Positions 59,563 to 64,000 of a stretch of DNA of 64,000 nt are shown piece by piece. The notes under the pieces were generated by a model that made no database searches, had not been told where the DNA came from, and worked only from the letters and a program-made list of their open reading frames with translations. The position numbers and the translations under genes are program-made. Source of the stretch: an uncultured Clostridia bacterium (GTDB lineage: Bacteria; Bacillota; Clostridia; Christensenellales; Borkfalkiaceae); NCBI GenBank assembly GCA_947627065.1, contig CANQUN010000001.1:1-64000 (forward strand). The letters are read 5' to 3'. Each line of letters starts with the position of its first letter. Positions within the stretch are counted from its first letter, which is position 1.

Positions 59563-61434
59563 ATGAAACGAATAATATTTCTGACGGCGCTCGTCCTGTC
59601 CGTGTGCGTTTTTGCAAGTTGCGGAAACCAACCACCCAAGGGTTTTGTCAACCCCGGCGACTACCTCGGCGGTGGCGGCACGGGCGAAGTTGCCGACAGT
59701 GCCGACGACGTTACGGGCGGCGTTAAGGACGATTTCTCGGACGAAGATTTCGGCGGGCTGTCGGGCAACACTTCGGCGAGCGGGGCGACCGCGGCGCAGC
59801 CGACCGACGGCGCGTACGGCATTTCCGAGAGCGGAACTTACCGCTTCAGCGGCAACTACGGCGGCATCGTGCTGGAAGCGGCCAATCTCGATTTGCACCT
59901 CATATTCGACGGCGCGCACGTCGAGCGGGCCGACGGCATCGCCCTTGACGGATCTGCAAAGAAGGGCGCGACGGTGGTCGTAACCCTCATCGGCGACAAC
60001 TCTATCGTATGCACCGCAGACGGACAAAACGCCGTTCACGTCAAGGGAACGCTCTCCTTCAACGGCAGCGGCAGCCTGTCCGTGCAAAGCGGCGGCAAGA
60101 ACGCCGTAAAGGTCAGCAAGGGACTCACTGTCGTGGATTGTTCGCTCACGCTGTCAGCCGCAAACCACGCGATCTCCGCGCTGTCGGTCTCGGCTTCCAA
60201 CTGCAAAATAAACGTCGAATCCGCGGGTAAGGACGGAATAAACGCCGAATGCGACGACGAGACGACGGCCTTCACCACCGAAGAAGGTTACGTTTACCTG
60301 AAAAACGTCGAATACTCCTGTCAAACCGAGGGCGACGGCATACAGGCCGACACCGTGGTTTACATAGACGGCGGCAACTACAACATAAAGACGGCGGGCA
60401 CCTTCGTCCCCAAAACCCAGATGACCCAGTACGGAATCGACGCCGACGACTTCAAATACATAAAATCGGGCACCGACTACAAGAGAATCGCAAGCGACGA
60501 GGCGGGGCGTTACGGCGCAAGTTCCATTTACGGTCTCGTGCAGGGCTGCAAGGGAATTAAAGTCGGGGAGATAGAATATCCCGTGGACGGCTCGGACGAG
60601 GAGATAACCGTTTACGAGGGGAACTATTCCATAATAATAGACGGCGGAACCTTTGTCATCGACAGCACGGACGACGCCGTCCACGCAAACAGCGGCAACC
60701 TTTCGGTGCGCGGCGGCACGTTTACCATATCCACTTACGACGACGCGCTGACCAGCGACGTCCTCACCAAGATAACGGACGGTGAAATAACCGTTACGTC
60801 GAGTTACGAGGGGATAGAGGGCGGCTACGTTGAAATAACGGGCGGTAAGATAGACGTTACGTCAAGCGACGACGGCATAAACGCCGCAAGCGACGACGTG
60901 GCCGTTACAGAACACATCATCATCTCGGGCGGCGATATAACCGTGAATGCCGAGGGCGACGGCGTGGACTCCAACGGTTCCATAAACATGACGGGCGGCA
61001 GGCTCACCGTGTTCGGCCCCACCTCGGGCGCAAACGCCGCGCTGGACGCTGACAGGGGAATCCTCGTCGACGGCGGCTACCTCTTTGCCGCAGGCCCGCT
61101 CGGCATGGTGGAAACGCCCGCGGGCAATTCCAAGCAAAATGTCCTCTCTTTCGCACAAAATCAGGCCATAACCGCGGGCACCGTCCTGTCTCTTTCGGGT
61201 GCTGACGGCACGCCCTTCATCTCCGTAACCGTAAAGAAGAACTGCCAGTCGGTCATCGTCTCCTGCCCCGAACTCGTCACGGGCAGCAGTTTCACCCTCT
61301 ACGGCGGCAGCACGCAACTCTGCACCTTCACGGTGTCGTCGGTAATCACGTCGGTCGGCTCTTCGGGCGGCATGGGTGGCGGCATGGGCGGCCCCGGCGG
61401 AACGCGCCCCGGCGGCCCCGGCGGAAGGTGGTAA
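59563..61434 (+). CDS. Cthe_2159-type carbohydrate-binding beta-helix lipoprotein
   Basis: 623 aa. Lipobox VFASC with C20. Residues about 90-560 form repeated strand turns such as GISESGTYRFSGNYGGIVLE, NAVHVKGTLSFNGSGSLSV and GNLSVRGGTFTISTYDDALT, typical of the Cthe_2159/DUF4353 family, whose founder binds cellulose and acidic sugars. The Gly-rich tail GGMGGGMGGPGGTRPGGPGG is also usual. The start is the ATG at 59563 after AAAGGAGA. Likely outer-surface polysaccharide binding. Confidence 0.87.
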   Translation: MKRIIFLTALVLSVCVFASCGNQPPKGFVNPGDYLGGGGTGEVADSADDVTGGVKDDFSDEDFGGLSGNTSASGATAAQPTDGAYGISESGTYRFSGNYGGIVLEAANLDLHLIFDGAHVERADGIALDGSAKKGATVVVTLIGDNSIVCTADGQNAVHVKGTLSFNGSGSLSVQSGGKNAVKVSKGLTVVDCSLTLSAANHAISALSVSASNCKINVESAGKDGINAECDDETTAFTTEEGYVYLKNVEYSCQTEGDGIQADTVVYIDGGNYNIKTAGTFVPKTQMTQYGIDADDFKYIKSGTDYKRIASDEAGRYGASSIYGLVQGCKGIKVGEIEYPVDGSDEEITVYEGNYSIIIDGGTFVIDSTDDAVHANSGNLSVRGGTFTISTYDDALTSDVLTKITDGEITVTSSYEGIEGGYVEITGGKIDVTSSDDGINAASDDVAVTEHIIISGGDITVNAEGDGVDSNGSINMTGGRLTVFGPTSGANAALDADRGILVDGGYLFAAGPLGMVETPAGNSKQNVLSFAQNQAITAGTVLSLSGADGTPFISVTVKKNCQSVIVSCPELVTGSSFTLYGGSTQLCTFTVSSVITSVGSSGGMGGGMGGPGGTRPGGPGGRW

Positions 61435-61531
61435 CCGATCCGTCGCGGTATGCGGAAGCATTTTTGCTGTAACGCTTGCGGCGGCAGCGCCGCGGCGTAA
61501 ATTTCACAATGCTCCGTGATTGTTTAACGGC

Positions 61532-61575
61532 AAAAGTCCCGTATTTCGTGTGAAATACGGGGCTTTTATATTTTT
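61532..61575. terminator. Bidirectional terminator
   Basis: AAAAGTCCCGTATTTC pairs with GAAATACGGGGCTTTT around GTGT, then ATATTTTTA. It is a near copy of the terminator at 59327, flanking the same gene on its other side. The remaining 61435-61700 has no gene. Confidence 0.9.
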
Positions 61576-61709
61576 AGACCCCTCACAGACAAAGGCCGTG
61601 TCGGCGGATTTTTTACCTTTGCGGTCGGATTGCGGGCAGGCGGGCGGTTGCGCGGCGGTTTATTATTGTCTCGGATAAGGGACTTTTTTGTTCGGCCGCG
61701 TCATTTTTC

Positions 61710-61738
61710 TTGCGAAGGAGCCGCGGTTGTGTTAAAAT
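61710..61738 (+). promoter_or_regulatory. Possible promoter of the epimerase-like gene
   Basis: TTGCGA at 61710-61715 and TAAAAT at 61733-61738, 17-bp spacing. Confidence 0.5.
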
Positions 61739-61774
61739 ATAAAGGCGATAACCACAAATATAAAAGGTGATTTC

Positions 61775-62722
61775 ATGATAGATTATGTTTCGGACATGTC
61801 CTTTTTGTGCGGCGCCGAACGCGTGGTGTTTGACGACGGCAAGTCGAGGGGCGTGCGCGCCGTGCGCGTGTTCAACGGCAAGTTGGACTTTTACATAATT
61901 CCCGACAGGGGAATGGACATCTGGCGGCTGACGTACAAGGGAGAAAACGTCTCCTACGTTTCGGTCAACGGCATGGTGTCGCCCCGTCTGGCGCTCAGCG
62001 GCGGTTACGACTACAAAAACAGTTTTCCCGGCGGGTTTCTGTACACCTGCGGGCCGGACAACATCAGCGCACCCGCCGAGGTCGGCGGCCGGACGCGCCC
62101 CATGCACGGCAGCGGTTCGTTCTATCCTGCCGAAAACCTGTCTGTGCGCGGCGAATACGAGGGGAGCGGCTACCGCCTTTCGGTTACGGGCGAGATCGGC
62201 CTTACGGCGCTGTTTGGCGAAAAACTTACAATAAGGCGCACCGTGTCGGTAACCTACCTTGGCAACGACATAGAAATTAAGGACGAATATATCAACCGTT
62301 CGTATGAAAACGGCGGTTACATGGTGATGTATCACACAAATTTCGGTTATCCCTTCCTCGCCGAAAACGCCCGCCTTTCCGTGAATGCGGCGTCCACCGT
62401 CGGCTATTCGGGCGAGGACGCGGCGGGTGCCTTCGTCTTTGCTCCGCCCAAGGCGGGTGCGGGGGAGGAGTGCTACCTTCACACCCTCAAGGAGGGCTGC
62501 GGCCCGCACGCCGCCGTGGAAAACGAGCGGCTCAGGGTGGAGATGACCTTCGATTCGGCAAAACTGCCGTACTTGCTCGAGTGGAAGTACCTCTCCGCGG
62601 GGGACTACGCGCTGGGTCTCGAACCACTGTCTACAAAACTTCCCCAAAAGACCTTCCGCCCGCTCCCGCCAAAATCCTCGGAGACCACGGGCGTAAAGTA
62701 CACCTTCATAGACAAGAAGTAA
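61775..62722 (+). CDS. DUF4432 / aldose 1-epimerase-like protein
   Basis: 315 aa with the galactose-mutarotase beta-sandwich pattern. FYIIPDRGMDIWRLTYKG and GGFLYTCGPDNISAP, then RPMHGSGSFYPAENL (His in the position of a substrate or catalytic His), MVMYHTNFGYPFL with a second His, and GLEPLSTKLPQ with the terminal Glu. It probably acts on sugars; the exact substrate is unknown. The start is the ATG at 61775 after AAAAGGTGA. It sits next to a sugar-binding lipoprotein gene, which fits a saccharide theme. Confidence 0.82.
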   Translation: MIDYVSDMSFLCGAERVVFDDGKSRGVRAVRVFNGKLDFYIIPDRGMDIWRLTYKGENVSYVSVNGMVSPRLALSGGYDYKNSFPGGFLYTCGPDNISAPAEVGGRTRPMHGSGSFYPAENLSVRGEYEGSGYRLSVTGEIGLTALFGEKLTIRRTVSVTYLGNDIEIKDEYINRSYENGGYMVMYHTNFGYPFLAENARLSVNAASTVGYSGEDAAGAFVFAPPKAGAGEECYLHTLKEGCGPHAAVENERLRVEMTFDSAKLPYLLEWKYLSAGDYALGLEPLSTKLPQKTFRPLPPKSSETTGVKYTFIDKK

Positions 62723-62870
62723 ACAAACGGTTTATTGATAAAACCTTGGTTAAAAACCGTTTACGAGTTGTTTTGTAATAATCGCGCCCGACCCGCGGGC
62801 TTTGCAAAAACCCCGTAAACCGATTGACAAACCCGATGACAAGAAACAATGACAAACAAGGAGGTTTGAC

Positions 62871-63332
62871 ATGAAAAAATTATTAACACTTTTACTCACA
62901 GCCGCGCTCGCGGTTGGGGCTGCCTGCCTCGTCGGCTGCCAGAACAACACGGTCAAGTCGCAGAAGGACGTGCACCTTATCGTCGCCGCCGAAGACGTGG
63001 AAAAATCCTTTACCGCAAGCGGAGAAATCGGCACCCTTGAGGACGCCATGAAACTGCTTGCCGAGACCGACGAGACCTTCACCTATTCGGGCACTTATTC
63101 CAGCCAATACGGCCTTATGGTAACCGAAATGCTCGGCATAACGCCCGCGGCGAATTCTTATTGGATGATTTACACCGACACTATCAAGAGAGAGGACGGC
63201 GAAGTGTACAACGCGTCCGAAGAGTACACATACGAATACTCGGGCACGACCTATTATTCCACCATGCTCGGCGCGTCGAGTTACGAGGTTGACGACGGCG
63301 AAACCATGCTGTTCGTCTTACTATCCTTCTGA
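62871..63332 (+). CDS. DUF4430 lipoprotein, likely substrate-capture partner of the ECF S component
   Basis: 153 aa. Lipobox CLVGC with Cys near residue 23. The rest is one DUF4430 domain (LEDAMKLLAETDETFTYSGT, YGLMVTEMLGITPAANSYWM, YEVDDGETMLFVLLSF), related to the C-terminal domain of transcobalamin-like proteins. The start is the ATG at 62871 with a strong AAGGAGGT. The TGA overlaps the next ATG (TGATG). Vitamin binding is inference from family and neighbour. Confidence 0.85.
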   Translation: MKKLLTLLLTAALAVGAACLVGCQNNTVKSQKDVHLIVAAEDVEKSFTASGEIGTLEDAMKLLAETDETFTYSGTYSSQYGLMVTEMLGITPAANSYWMIYTDTIKREDGEVYNASEEYTYEYSGTTYYSTMLGASSYEVDDGETMLFVLLSF

Positions 63333-63901
63333 TGTCTGCGCGGGAAATAACCGCTTGCGCCGTCTGCGCCGCCATGCTCATCGCGGTGCAGGCGGTGTTG
63401 TCCGCCGTGGTCGGCGTAGAACTCGTAACCCTGCTTTTTTGTGCGTTTTGCGCGGCTTTCGGCGTAAAATGCGGCGTCGTAACGGGTGTGGGTTTCTCGC
63501 TTTTAAGGTGCATAATTTTCGGCTTTTTCCCCTCGGTCGTCGTGCTTTACCTCGTTTATTACCCGATTTTTGCCGTGGCGTTCGGCTTTTACGGCAGGCT
63601 GGCGGAAGGCGTTTTTTCCAAAAAGTGCCCTAAATCTCACAAAAACGCCCGAATCTTGGGCGTGTGCGTCGGCGCGGCCGCGCTCGCGGTGGCGCTCACC
63701 GTGTCGTTCACGCTGATGGACGACGTTATCTCTCCTCTCATGCTCGGCATGAACAGGGCGCTCATGAAACGTTACTTTTACGCGTCGCTGCCCGCCATGG
63801 CAACGGGTGCGGTCTGCTCGGCGGTAACGGTGGGCTTCGGCTTTGCCCCGCTGTACGCCGTCCTTTCAAGGCTCGTCCGCCTACGGGATAAAAACGCTTG
63901 A
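63332..63901 (+). CDS. ECF transporter substrate-binding (S) component
   Basis: 189 aa with about six membrane segments. REITACAVCAAMLIAVQAVL start and VVTGVGFSLLRCIIFGFFPS match S components of energy-coupling factor vitamin importers; the shared A and T subunits must be encoded elsewhere. Coupled to the DUF4430 lipoprotein. A dispersed palindrome copy encodes the loop SKKCPKSHKNAR (about residues 97-108) between membrane segments. The substrate may be a corrinoid or related vitamin, not proven. Confidence 0.83.
   Translation: MSAREITACAVCAAMLIAVQAVLSAVVGVELVTLLFCAFCAAFGVKCGVVTGVGFSLLRCIIFGFFPSVVVLYLVYYPIFAVAFGFYGRLAEGVFSKKCPKSHKNARILGVCVGAAALAVALTVSFTLMDDVISPLMLGMNRALMKRYFYASLPAMATGAVCSAVTVGFGFAPLYAVLSRLVRLRDKNA
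63619..63657 (+). repeat. Dispersed palindromic element, copy 7, inside the ECF gene
   Basis: CAAAAAGTGCCCTAAATCT, core CACAAAAACG at 63638-63647, CCCGAATCTTG. It is translated in a basic cytoplasmic loop, in a different frame from the ypeB and CPBP copies. Confidence 0.65.
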
Positions 63902-63926
63902 TATACTTTTTACAATGTGATATAAT
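63898..63926 (+). promoter_or_regulatory. Promoter of the gene entering at 63981
   Basis: TTGATA at 63898-63903 and TATAAT at 63921-63926, 17-bp spacing; a second TATAAT overlaps at 63927-63932. The -35 overlaps the ECF stop codon. Confidence 0.65.
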
Positions 63927-63935
63927 TATAATTTA

Positions 63936-63954
63936 GATATACTCAGAGTATATC
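63936..63954 (+). promoter_or_regulatory. 19-bp inverted repeat at the predicted start site
   Basis: GATATACTC-A-GAGTATATC, nine perfect pairs with a single central base, starting about ten nt after the -10 and followed by CTTTTT. It reads as a repressor operator. As RNA, the one-base loop makes it a poor terminator for the ECF gene. Confidence 0.55.
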
Positions 63955-63980
63955 CTTTTTAATAAATACGGAGATTCATT

Positions 63981-64000
63981 ATGGCAGAGGACAGAAAATT
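63981..64000 (+). CDS. Start of a gene cut by the window end
   Basis: ATG at 63981 (MAEDRK...) with ACGGAGA about 9 nt upstream, promoter and operator-like palindrome just before. Six codons are visible, too few to identify. Confidence 0.6.

Overview
The window is a chromosomal segment of a spore-forming member of the Bacillota, class Clostridia, at roughly 50-55% GC. Three things point there. It carries the S10-spc-alpha ribosomal operon in Gram-positive order, with secY-adk-map-KOW-infA-rpmJ. It has zinc-type S14, S4, L36 and L24. It also carries sporulation and germination genes (spoVT, spoIIR, a sleB-ypeB pair, a sporulation-type polysaccharide deacetylase). Surface lipoproteins (BspA-like leucine-rich repeats, carbohydrate-binding beta-helix) and pyruvate phosphate dikinase suggest an anaerobic gut-type organism. 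I cannot name the genus from sequence alone.

Layout: 1-814 holds short hairpin repeats, a C/A-rich spacer, one strong promoter and a structured leader with an internal terminator. 815-16496 is one unbroken ribosomal, secretion and transcription operon from rpsJ to rplQ. 16497-21496 has repeat-rich spacers, a candidate small RNA, a MATE exporter, a polysaccharide deacetylase and a two-OB-fold ssDNA-binding protein. 21497-31573 has a large lipoprotein, a CLC-type chloride transporter, a TraX-like membrane protein, a membrane-anchored XRE regulator next to a phased 21-bp repeat array, an SGNH hydrolase and two DegV paralogues. 32096-37458 holds spoVT coupled to a lipid flippase, then ppdK.

37459-39483 is an AT-rich island with a truncated XRE gene, the C-terminal remnant of a UvrD-like helicase, and a 31-codon reading frame followed by competing hairpins. 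39484-42968 is spoIIR, sleB and ypeB. 43114-49948 has a BspA-like lipoprotein with a recent internal duplication, rlmH, a CPBP protease, a Na/Pi cotransporter and murG. 50233-52604 is a coupled glycerol kinase and monoacylglycerol-lipase-like pair. 52909-64000 holds a giant lipoprotein with a C-terminal membrane anchor, a split TauE/SafE pair, a Ppx/GppA-HD protein, a beta-helix lipoprotein, an epimerase-like protein and a DUF4430-ECF uptake pair.

The most unusual signals lie outside the ribosomal operon. A family of about 38-bp imperfect palindromes sharing the core CACAAAAACG recurs in intergenic DNA and inside three protein-coding genes. Four genes have a -10 box placed exactly 6 nt before the start codon, as expected for leaderless mRNAs. 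A six-copy array of GTAGAG boxes is phased at exactly 21 bp upstream of a promoter. The S10 leader and the region before spoIIR both look like attenuators.
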